Source: Phlyctochytrium arcticum (Eukaryota; Chytridiomycota; Chytridiomycetes; Chytridiales; Chytridiaceae). From it: DNA of 64,000 bases. The DNA lies in NCBI GenBank assembly GCA_025602905.1, contig JAHLKI010000027.1, positions 62,001 to 126,000 on the forward strand, written 5' to 3'. Position numbers and translations under genes: made by a program. This document shows, piece after piece, positions 32,216 through 41,906 of the stretch; within the stretch, counting starts at the first letter, position 1; every line of letters begins with the position of its first letter. The notes below the pieces were generated by a model that saw nothing but the letters and a program-made list of their open reading frames with translations, searched no databases and was not told the DNA's origin.

Positions 32216-34696
32216 ATGCTCGCGCAGAAATTATTCATCGCTCGACTCGCATTATCCCCACATAACCGACTATTCTCCACTACCACCATCAGCATGGTAA
32301 AACGACACTCCCCACCACCACCCTCGCCATCCACCACCAACGATATCATCCCCCAGGTCAAGAAAATTAAAGTCAAGACCGAGGACAACGATTCATTCAT
32401 GCATCACCTTGTGAAGAATGAAGCACCTATAAAGACTGAAGGGACCATTGCCGATTTACTTCATCATCCTCAGAATAACAGTCATGGCAAGACTGGTACT
32501 TCCCTAGTCTGGTTCAGGACCGATCTCCGTATTCAGGTAATTCATCTTCACATTCGCCTTTTTAAGATCATATAGCTCACTTTTTCTCATAAAAATAGGA
32601 TAACCCCGCACTATACAATGCAACTCAGGCTGGCCACCCCGTCATTGCCCTCTTCCTCATCTCACCCCATGAATGGTCATCCCACGATATGGCCCCCGCA
32701 AAAGCCGATTTCTTGCTCCGTAATCTGACTTCTCTCCGTGCATCACTTGCTGCACTCTCCATTCCTCTCATGGTTCACACTGCGAATTCCATCCCTTCCA
32801 TTCCTCACTTGCTACGCGACATTTGTGGGACATGCCACGTGAAACACGTCTTTTGGAACGTTGAATTCGAGGTCGATGAACAAAGAAGGGATAAGGCTAC
32901 TCGTCAGGTTTTGACTGAAAGTGGCATTGCGGTCGATGAGTTTATCGATCAGACGGTACTGGAACCAGGGACGATTCGCTCCAAGGAAGGGAAGGTCTAT
33001 ACCGTCTATTCGCCTTTTATGCGGAGGTGCGTATCGCAGAGGGTGACTTTTTTCCAAAGGAAAAAAGGCGAGCGGGAGCGATCCCGACGAGCCCGTAGGG
33101 CGAGGAGGCCCCCGAGTCCAGCGGCCGAGGGTTGGCCCAGACATTTTTCCGAGCTCGAGCGAAGCGAGGGCGAGGAAAAATGGATGGGCGCGGATGATTT
33201 TGCAAAGCAAAATCGAGTGCGAGCGACAGCGAGCAGGACGCCGAGCGAAGCGAGGCAATTCTTGGCCCAGACATTTTTCCGGAGGAAAAATGGATGGGCG
33301 CTGACGATTTTGCGGGGCAAAATCAAGTGCGAGCGGAGCGAGGGAGACCAATTTTGCGGAGCAAAATTGAATGCGAGCGAAGCGAGCTCAAAAAGAGACT
33401 GACGAAGCTCCGAAGGAGCGAGGAACACGATTTTGCGGAGCAAAATCAATACGGGTTTCACACATGGTGCAACAATACGACGAACCCGAGCGTAGCGGGG
33501 GGAGGAGCATGCGTTTTCAAAACAGACTCGGTTGGGTTGAGGGATGGATAAGGGGATGGATGAGCATTGATGTTTGAAGGACTGAGTACTAAAACATTTC
33601 GTCATTTTATAGTTGGATCGCAACCATCACCAAAACCCCCGCCTTTTTAAATGTGACTCCGACACCCGTCGCACCGGCTCGGGATCCCGTGTTCTCCCCC
33701 GAGGTGACCAACTACTTGGCCGAGCACAGTGACATCCCTACAACCCTCCCCCCCTTACTTCCTTTGAACCCGCAATTGGCCGCAGTAGTCAACCGGGATT
33801 TCCCCGCTGGAGAGGAGGCAGCGCACACCCGCGTCCACGAATTCTTCAAATACCATGTGGAGAAATACGGGGTATTGCGAGATTACCCGGCCAATCCACT
33901 GCATACCTCTCGTATAAGCGCCTACCTCTCCTCCGGAATCCTCAGCACGCGTCAACTCTTTTCCCTCATCTACAAAACCTCCCCGGCAGCGTTCACATCC
34001 ACCAAAGGCAAAACCCCCTCCGGCCTCACAAAATGGGTCTCGGAAGTCATCTGGCGTGAATTTTACCGCGATGTTTTAGTGGGGTACCCTCGCGTCTCCA
34101 AGAATTTACCGTTCAAGCCCGAAATGATTCATCTTCAATGGGCTCAGGATGAGGGGGACGTTATGTTTACGAAATGGTGCGAGGGACAGACGGGATATCC
34201 TATTGTAGACGCGGGGATGCGTCAGTTGGTTCAAACAGGGTATATCCCCAACCGGATTCGGATGATTGTCGCTTCGTAAGTACCTCATCCCCCTCTTTCC
34301 CCCGTCCTCCATTAACACCCCTTTAGATTCCTCTCAAAACACCTCCTAATAGACTGGCGCCGCGGCGAGCGTTTCTTCATGCAAAACCTCATTGACGGAG
34401 ACTTGGCCAACAACAACGGCGGGTGGCAATGGGCCGCGTCAACAGGAGTCGATCCTCAACCCTATTTCCGGATTTTCAACCCTTACCTCCAATCCCAGAA
34501 ATTTGACCAAGACGGGACTTATATACGGAAATGGGTGCCGGAATTGGAGGGCGTGGCAAGTCAGTTTATTCATGAGCCGCACCGGTTGTTGAGTAAAAAG
34601 GTGTTTGGGGGGTTGGGATACCCGGAACCTGTCGTGGATCATAAATTGGCGAGGGAGAGAGCGTTGAAGGTGTATAAGGCGGCATCGGGCAAATAA
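32216..34696 (+). CDS. class I CPD photolyase
   Basis: Exons 32216-32536, 32599-33026, 33613-34275 and 34327-34696 sum to 1782 nt, 593 residues. The photolyase N domain starts at SLVWFRTDLRIQ; the FAD domain has GLTKWVSEVIWREFYRDVLV, WCEGQTGYPIVDAGMRQL, GYIPNRIRMIVASFLSKHLL and NNNGGWQWAASTGVDPQPYF. It repairs cyclobutane pyrimidine dimers with light. Residues 1-26 (MLAQKLFIARLALSPHNRLF...) look like a mitochondrial presequence, and a second ATG at 32294 (MVKRHSP) could give a nuclear form. Introns 1 and 3 are about 50-60 bp but intron 2 is 586 bp because it contains copy B of the hairpin element. The divergent neighbour carries copy A. Confidence 0.95.
33048..33512 (+). mobile_element. hairpin-mosaic intronic element, copy B
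   Basis: Inside photolyase intron 2. It contains ATTTTGC-NNN-GCAAAAT four times (loops AAA, GGG, GGA, GGA), begins with TTTTTTCC-AAA-GGAAAAAA and includes GCTCC-GAA-GGAGC and repeated GAGCGAAGCGAG units. Compared with copy A it has one extra module, so the block ending GGCCCAGACATTTTTCC...GAAAAATGGATGGGCGC is present twice. In one of these the small ATTTTTCC/GGAAAAAT hairpin is split by an inserted GAGCTCGAGCGAAGCGAGGG unit. Frames crossing it yield Arg/Ser/Glu-rich peptides that are not genes. Confidence 0.75.
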
Positions 34697-36133
34697 AATA
34701 GCGTATATTGTTCATATTGTTTCTTGTAGTGTATATAATGTGTTTCAACTTGCTTATACATTGATGCAACCCGGGAGTAAAAGCACGCCAAGACCCGTAT
34801 GAAGAGCAAAAAGGAGCTTGGGAATAGGCCAAGTGTTCAAAAACGGTAAAGGAATACCGGTATCATGCAATACAGCTCAAACAAGAAAACATGCCAGCTC
34901 CAGAATGAGACTAGCGTGGGAGTAAAACGCGAAGCCGAAACCGTAAATGAGGCAATAAGCCTCGACACCCCGTAGGTAAATCAGCAAAAAGATCTTTACT
35001 GCTGTGTATATCGGGCGCCACCAGCAATCGCGCCCGACATACAGGAAATCGTCCCTATATTTCAACGTATAATCGATCTAACATAAGAGAAAATATGTTT
35101 GTCCATCCAGCCCGTAATTTGTCAAAGTAGTAAGATGCCGTCCACTTAGCAGCTACGTCCCAAGTCCCATTCACGAGTCCTCGTAGTATTCAAAGTCGGA
35201 TTTCACAAGGCGTTTTGGCTGCATTGTAGTCTCTTCCAGATCTCCGCGGCATATCGGAGGAGTTGCATTGTTATCTTGGAAAGGTTCCCTGGTAGCTTTT
35301 TTAGGGGTCTACTAAAGCAAAAACCCATGGGGAAGAACTCATCACTTGGGGGATAACTGTGAATAACTTTGTGTGTCTATGTATAGACATGACACGGAGA
35401 ATAAATAAAGAGATGAGTATGCCAGAGTCGAGAAACTTGCTTTTATTTGTACTTTCTCAGCCTTATGGTACATTTGCGGAAATTTACAAATCGTTTCCAA
35501 GATGGTCCTTGAACTTGATACTGCACGATTCTTTGACCGCAATGTCGGATCTTGATCTTATCCCGCAATTGACAGGAAGGAGCGACAGGGCATGCTTGAA
35601 TCTCGAATCGTCTTAAGTCATAGAGCAGCACTTGGAGCCCGTGATGGGAGGGAAGTATGCGGTGGCCAAGAACCCACCCTCCTCCACCCCTTCCCCACCC
35701 TTCCTACATTCCTCAGATTGCTAACTGTTCTCACGCGTCGTTCCCCTACAAACAAACAGGCCGCAACAGCAGTAGGAGTCACGAGACGATCCCGCCCCCA
35801 AAACGGGCGTAAATGACACGGCAGATGACTCTGTTACGTAATGCCACGCGGGGCCGTTCGGGCTTCCGTGTTTGCCCGCTTTCGGGTGTCGTGTTCGTGT
35901 GTGTATAAGAAGCTGCAAAGAAACCTGAAATAGCTTTTCAAGCCCCGTTCGTTTGTTTGTAACTTTTACCGGACCCACACCAAACCACAGCCCGCCATAA
36001 TCCAGCATCACAAGACCCAACCAAAAACACGTCGTTTGCCCGAGTATAAAAAGGACAGCCCTTTCTGAACTCTCCCCACACCATCAAGAATATCACACAT
36101 AGCCAAAACCCAACAACAACCAACACAAAACCA
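34697..36133. other. intergenic, 1437 bp, with promoter of the small gene
   Basis: No convincing gene. The right part holds ACGCGT (35733-35738), TGACTCTGTTAC (35826-35837) overlapping the palindrome TTACGTAA (35834-35841), and TATAAAAA (36045-36052), 82 bp before the ATG at 36134. The leader after the TATA box is C/A-rich. Confidence 0.45.
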
Positions 36134-36364
36134 ATGTCCTCCGCCGCTACAACCCCCATCCCCATCCCAACCGGCAGCTCGTTAATGCCCAACGCCAACA
36201 ACCAGTTACTCTTAGTCAACCCCAACGCATCGGGGCTCTCTCCTCCCGGAGGCCACGGCCAACACTCACCCCTCTCCCCCGCCTCAAAATTGCCTTCAAC
36301 GCGAAACGTGACAATGCACATGTACCAGTCGCACTCGGTCGAACACCACAATGAGACTCCTTAG
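36134..36364 (+). CDS. hypothetical small protein, 76 residues
   Basis: ATG-started frame with a well-placed TATA box (82 bp upstream), a C/A-rich leader and a T-rich 3' region with AATAAA near 36580. This is a textbook layout for a strongly expressed small gene. The product (MSSAATTPIPIPTGSSLMPN...) is rich in Ser, Pro, Asn and His, has no signal peptide or membrane segment and ends HSVEHHNETP. I do not recognise a family. The promoter architecture is the main reason to believe it. Confidence 0.5.
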   Translation: MSSAATTPIPIPTGSSLMPNANNQLLLVNPNASGLSPPGGHGQHSPLSPASKLPSTRNVTMHMYQSHSVEHHNETP

Positions 36365-36832
36365 GCACGTCTCTCTCTCTCATCCATTGGCCCCCCCTAA
36401 TCACCCTATAAACCAAAACTTTTTTTTTTTGCATTTTGTCTCATACCCAACTGGGGGCACATTTTTTATTCTTCTTCGTCGTATATTCTTTTAATCGTTT
36501 TTTTTGCACTTGTATCTGTCATTTTTTTTGTTGGGCAATATTCATATCACACATCTGGCGTCTCCGCACTATTTTTGAATAAAAAGCTTTGATGAGGCAT
36601 CTTGACTCCAGTACTCTCATACGCATTTGAAATGTTGCGCTCAAAGGCCAACAACAAAGCTGGGCAGGATGACTTGATTTCTCACGGTTAACGCAGGAAA
36701 TGTGCGTAGGACGGCCCTGAACATGCTCTTTGGTCGGCTGACCCGAATTTCTTTTCCCCAGCTGCTCTGTTTTCCCCGCGTGAGGGGTGACGCGTGAACC
36801 ACAGGTTTTCCCAGGATTGATACGCGCACTCC

Positions 36833-37655
36833 ATGTCTCGTCCCCGCGACATCACTTCAACAGAAGAGTACTTGACATCTGTAACAGCCACTTCACAAGG
36901 TGGAGATTCAACATTTTGCCCATCACCCTATATATATTCATCTTTTGCTGCAAAATCAGAATTGGAAACAGGCATACTTGGGTCGAAAACAGTGGGTAAG
37001 ACTGATGTATGTAATTCTGGGGCGTCTCGCACCTTTTTGTTCTCTAGCCATTTGCCTACGGGGATGGGATGTGCACCTGCTGTACCAGTTACTTTCTTCC
37101 AGATTGTGTGCATATAAAATGGGTGGTTTTTGTACTATTTAACATGATGAGCTGATCTGATATGGCGCATATTCCAAGTCCGCTAAAGACTGTTGGAAGT
37201 AATGGATTGGCACCAGCATTTGTACTCTCCACATTGAACATCGAAAATAATCATCATGGGGGGAAATGGTACCCCGTCAGAGTTTTACATTGCAGCTTTG
37301 CCGCATATGCTGCCTTCCGGGACTTGAAGGCCACTTTGGGGCGAGTTGGATGACGGCCTCAAGCGATATTCCCCCAGTTCGGGATGGCGAATGCGCGATT
37401 TGGTACGAGTTCTATCTGAGAGATGATGATGATGCGGCAAGCCTTGACGCTATTGGGGATGATGGCCCGCATTTGAGTGAAGCAGCCTCCCTGGGTACAC
37501 TTGCAGCATGTGAAGAAAAGGGCATGATGCGGTGGTTGCGTGTGTGTTTCGGAACGTGTCAAGAACTGTGTGAAAGTCGACGCAACGTTTGGGAGAAAGT
37601 GATGAAGCATGTAGACAGGGTAAAAATAGCATGGGCGAAAAATGTCGTTAGTTGA
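36833..37655 (+). CDS. possible spliced hypothetical gene
   Basis: Three frames with protein-like composition follow one another: 36833-37117 (MSRPRDITSTEEYLTSVTAT...), 37162-37353 (..NHHGGKWYPVRVLHCSFAAY..) and 37266-37655 (..DIPPVRDGECAIWYEFYLRD..). A join with donor GTGTGC near 37107 and an acceptor before 37190 keeps the first two in frame; the second junction is unresolved. No known motif. The coding status is doubtful. I see nothing firm in 37656-38639. Confidence 0.25.
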
Positions 37656-38639
37656 GCAAGGTGGTATTGGAAAACGCGGGGAAAAGGACATAAATGCACG
37701 GATAGCATTAGAAAAATTGAGATGGTAATTTTCGGCCACGAGCAATACTTGAGGAAATCATGAATAGCAACGACATTACTAGATCTTCAGCGTGGTAACG
37801 AACACATACAGACTTGAACAGCTAAAATAAAAGACAGAAAATGGCAAGCGTAAAGAGCAAATTATGGAGCACGAATTGACGGCCATAAATCAAGCGGAAG
37901 TAGTGCAGGTAATAGGAGGAAATTAACATGAAGGTGAAGAAACCATCTAGGGGATGCATGGACAACGGAAAACGGAACAGATGTCAAAGAGTGCCTGCTG
38001 CGCCGCTGTGGTTGGGCAGTCCTTGACTCCTTGGGTTGACTTGACAGGACTCTTCCCACGCGTCCACCCCGCATCTGCAGAAGATCTGAGCAACGCAGTG
38101 TGGATGAGGAGAGCTTTTGGCCACCCTATACCTCTCTCCCACAACCGCAATAGCACTACTTCCAAGTCGCTGTTCACGATTCCACATTCGAGCTTTCCTG
38201 TCAATTCCTCCTGTCAATTCCTGGATCAGATCAAGATCGAGATCGACAACATGTTTTATCTACCATAGAATCGTGCAGTATTATCTCGTTCCAGCACCAT
38301 CTTGACAACTTTCGGAAACACCGCCAGTACGGACACGATCACGGAGAATTCAACATTGCGGGTACGTTAGAATTCAAGTTTGGCTCGGTTGACATGATTG
38401 ACTGACACATTTATTTATTCAAGCACCGTTGAATTGTATACCAGCATATTGAATCCCCAACGGAAGGATATCAAAAGAAGAATTGAGCGGAAGAGCGGAG
38501 GTTCCTAACTGTATCGGCTTCATGAGTGAAAACCGTAAGAATCAAATTATCTCTGATTGGTGAAACGCACGGTTTTCCAATCTCAGGAATGTCAATGGCA
38601 AAAGGTCACGACGCTTGTTCGGAGTGTCGCTTCGCTACT

Positions 38640-38812
38640 GGTGCACTCCACGTGCCAGCTTTTTCCGTCGAACAAAATGCGATGAATCTGCTCAAACTCG
38701 CTAGCGCGAAAGAGCATCCAACCCTTGATTTGGAGGGTCACGCCGTTCACTAAGCGCCTCGTCGCAGCAAATTTCGAAATCCCTACAACTTCGCGACTGG
38801 CGAACCACATCA
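38640..38812 (+). pseudogene. decayed copy of the C-terminal part of the 39.1-40.5 kb gene
   Basis: The stretch aligns by eye to about 40250-40430 of the gene to its right: KLASAKEHPTLDLEGH against NVASTQVHPTTDTQGQ, and KRLVAANFEIPTTSRLANH against KRVGAANFEIPATSRLGNQ. A stop codon and a frame change separate the two halves here. It shows that this unknown family was locally duplicated and one copy has decayed. Confidence 0.55.
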
Positions 38813-39073
38813 GGAAACAGCCTCTCAACGACACGGACGGAGACTGCATCAGCGGGTGCTCTAGGAATGTTCCCATTGTAATGCATGCGGCATCGAAAAC
38901 GTCTTCCTGAGGTACGTTATTGCTGATATTCAAGTTACTATGTACAATGGGCTGAGTCGCTTCTTCAGATCCCTAAGTCAAGGAAGATTTCCCTCTCCTT
39001 CGCCATTCACTGCAGCGGCATCCCTTCCGAGCCTCCAGCGGATCCATCGCCAACAACCAAGCATCACCTCGCA

Positions 39074-40531
39074 ATGGACAAACCAGACGAGAATTTGGTG
39101 AGTAGTGCTGACGGCAGACATGACTGAGGGTGGATGTCCTACGTTCATCATGGACGCGTTTTCCTGGTGTCCGATGTTTGGTCGACTGTTGCTGCAGGTG
39201 TCCCGACGTCTGCAATCGTGCACGCGTCGTGTGATTCATCCTCACCGGCTGATACCAGTACATTCCCGGAAGGCATCCTACGTTCATCACGGACGCGTTT
39301 TCCTGGTGTCCGATGTTTGGTTGACTGCTGCTGCAGGTGTCCCGACGTCTGCACTCGTGCACGCGTCGTGTGATTCATCCTCATCGGCTGATACCAGTGT
39401 GCCCTTCCGGGTTGCCTACATATTTCTACATTCTTTCTCGAATTCCGATCTTCCTAATTCTCCACGAAACTAATCATTGATTTTTTTTCCATTTCTCAAG
39501 AACCCCTGGCAGGAGCTTGTAGCGGGCTGTTTTGCAAAAACGGACACAAAGGAGGAGACCCCGATCGCCATATTAGAAATGTTGAGCCGAGAAGCATCGT
39601 TTGGGCCTGGTGACAAGGACAAAGTTCGGGAAGCAATGCGGGGGCATTGAATGTCATGCGATGCGAGCGTTCGCAACATCAGGAAACCCGAATAGCCGCC
39701 CATTCCTTGAATTTGCTGTACGCGTGATGCAAATTACGCATATCGGCAGCGAAAACGACCGGATCAAACTGGCTGCCAAAGTACGTATCAAGTCCTTGCG
39801 AGGGAAGGCTAGCAAATGCCGCGCGCACAATGTTGCCGAACTGAGTGATATGGTGAAACAACTCTTCGACTACCTGGGTGTATTGGAGCAGAATCGCGTG
39901 ACCAGCTGGGCGGCAATTGGAGTTTATGTCGGAAAGGGTTCCACGTTCCTCCAAAATACTGCAGCTCTTCTGGTGGATTCCCACGCTTCCCTGAAGCGTG
40001 CCTGTTGAGTCGAACGATCGCAATCAACATAGAGTACGAGCTGAAACGGGAACTGCTGCAAGGAACGCGCGAGAAAGCTCTTACCCCGTCATGATACACA
40101 ACCGCTTGCAAGGAACCATCTGGCCGGAAATCTTGCGTACCGGATGGGGGCGTGTAGAGGTCGCCTTCAACTCGGACGACATCGACGAAACAACCGTTAA
40201 CGAAGCAGTTCGCGATGCCAAAAAGGCAGACTTTTCCCGCACCCAAACCGTTCTCCATACCTGGTTTCCTGATGACGAGCACAACATCGAGAAGTTCTAC
40301 AAGACAAACGTCGCTAGCACGCAAGTGCATCCAACCACCGATACCCAGGGTCAACCCGTCGACCCCGAGAAAGCCAAGCGGGTCGGCGCAGCTAATTTCG
40401 AAATCCCCGCAACTTCGCGACTGGGGAACCAAACATGGGGAAACCAGCACAAGAAAATGGCTGCGTTCTATGTCGAGAAACTTCAGGAGATTCCGCGACT
40501 GACGGATAAAACTAAGTTTCTCGTGAATTAA
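39074..40531 (+). CDS. hypothetical multi-exon protein, partly resolved
   Basis: Exon 1 39074-39097 (MDKPDENL), intron to 39500 containing a 139-bp tandem duplication, exon 2 39501-39609 (NPWQELVAGCFAKTDTKEET...), intron of 73 bp, exon 3 from 39683. The exon 2-3 join gives REASFGPGNPNSRPFLEF without a break. Exon 3 stays open to about 40005; the reading then has to change frame once more to reach the last block, ending IPRLTDKTKFLVN at 40531. I could not fix that junction. The last block contains VLHTWFPDDEHNIEKFY and RVGAANFEIPATSRLGNQ, shared with the fragment at 38640. No family recognised; it may be a partly decayed gene. Confidence 0.4.
39138..39405. repeat. 139-bp tandem duplication in an intron
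   Basis: The unit starts CCTACGTTCATCA at 39138 and again at 39277. Over about 120 bp the copies differ at some five positions, so the duplication is fairly recent. Each unit contains two ACGCGT hexamers. It lies in the first intron of the hypothetical gene at 39074-40531. Confidence 0.85.
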
Positions 40532-40537
40532 GTCACG

Positions 40538-41906
40538 GTGGATATGCTACCAATGGATTGGGACACAACAAAGAAATCTGTCATACTGGAGCAAACGGAC
40601 CAGGAGGTGGCACGATGGACTGGGAGCCGATTACTATCCCTGAATAAGATTATGCGCCGGGCGAGGTGGCAGCCATCGAGGCTTTCATGCGCATGGCTCC
40701 ACAAACTGGCCTGGACGATCGAGTCGCGTAAGGGCTCAGAGACTCAGATGCGAGCCGGTCCATTCCATCATCGGGAGCGTTCTGAGTTATCTATTCGACG
40801 ATTTGAACTTGCGAAGGGTTGTGGGTGATGCCAAACTCAAAATTCTGAATCAACTTCTGAGAAAGATTCAGTCGATCCGTAACATTGCAATGGACTGGAG
40901 TATCACCGGCGATGTAGTTATCTGGAATGAACAAGAAAAGTCGGTAGAAGCCGCGACGGGCACGCAACCATAAAACCTGCCCAAGAAGAAGAGATTATCC
41001 GGATAATGTGGATCTGTACAGTTTTGGAGCTATTTGTCCACTTATTCAAGGACCGTGATCAGATTGAGTCGGATATGTCCGAGGACAGGTACATAATTCG
41101 ATACATTGCCCCGCTCTTGGATCCATTGACGCGATACCGATCCGACATCAGTATTGAATGGGGAGAGCTGCAACTCACGACATCAATTGCTTTTCGAAAT
41201 TTCAACCAGGAAGGACGTGCCTGCATAACGGCGGGAATTGACCTTTTTGCACGACTTTTTATTTCCCGACACCGATTACGGAGACGATTTGAATGAGCGC
41301 GTGACATGGGCGTCTGTAGATCAGCCCATGCCCGAATGGATGTTCCAACATATAGATCGGCCACCCTTTGTCAAGAACCGATGGAGGACAATTTCTGCAA
41401 CTACATCCTCTCAAGAAAAGATCGCACGAAAGGGTGCATTGCGAACACACCTCGTTCATGTTCACGGGCTTCATTTGGATATTACCATTGTCGGATTACG
41501 ATACTACCATATGTACTTGGCGACTCGCGTCGAACGCGTTGGATCTCCCTCAAAAGCTTGCTCGATTGCGGAATCTAAAGCCGTTGATGCTAACCAATTT
41601 ACGACTCGACGCTTCCAACAAGCTCTTGCTTGGTGTGCGATGTGTTGGAAGAAGGGGAACCAGAGGGATATAAGGGTTCCTGTTACATTCAAGAGGGACG
41701 ACCTTTACAGACTGGGGTGCAACCAGTGGCCATCATACCGCCATCAGGCCCTTACAGATGAAATCGTCCGTCTCAAGTCGCGCCATTTGTATTCACAATC
41801 CGTCCAGCTTGGTCATGGCCACAAGTCTGGGCCTTACCATGGATCTCGAGGGAATAATCCATCTGCCATGTTGCACTTGGCCATCGCAGCGGCAACGGCC
41901 TTTTAA
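40538..41906 (+). pseudogene. frame-broken remnants of a large hypothetical gene
   Basis: Protein-like pieces in shifting frames with stops between them: DYAPGEVAAIEAFMRMAP, then VVGDAKLKILNQLLRKIQSI, then SEDRYIIRYIAPLLDPLTRY with ISIEWGELQLTTSIAFRNFN, then FLFPDTDYGDDLNERVTWAS. The third piece resembles a large uncharacterised protein family in early-diverging fungi (an acidic ERxYI...P...W.E pattern), recognised only by eye. Introns with correct phase do not reconcile all breaks, so decay is more likely than splicing. Confidence 0.35.

Noticed and set aside
33294..33577. Arg/Glu/Ser-rich frames in the hairpin element (and the similar frame at 31161-31406)
   Set aside because: They are translations of the short palindromic repeats, recur in both copies and lie inside introns of well-supported genes.
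40960..41060. A DLYSFG-like word suggesting a protein kinase end
   Set aside because: It appears in one frame only, without other kinase motifs, and the neighbouring frames fit the unknown family better.
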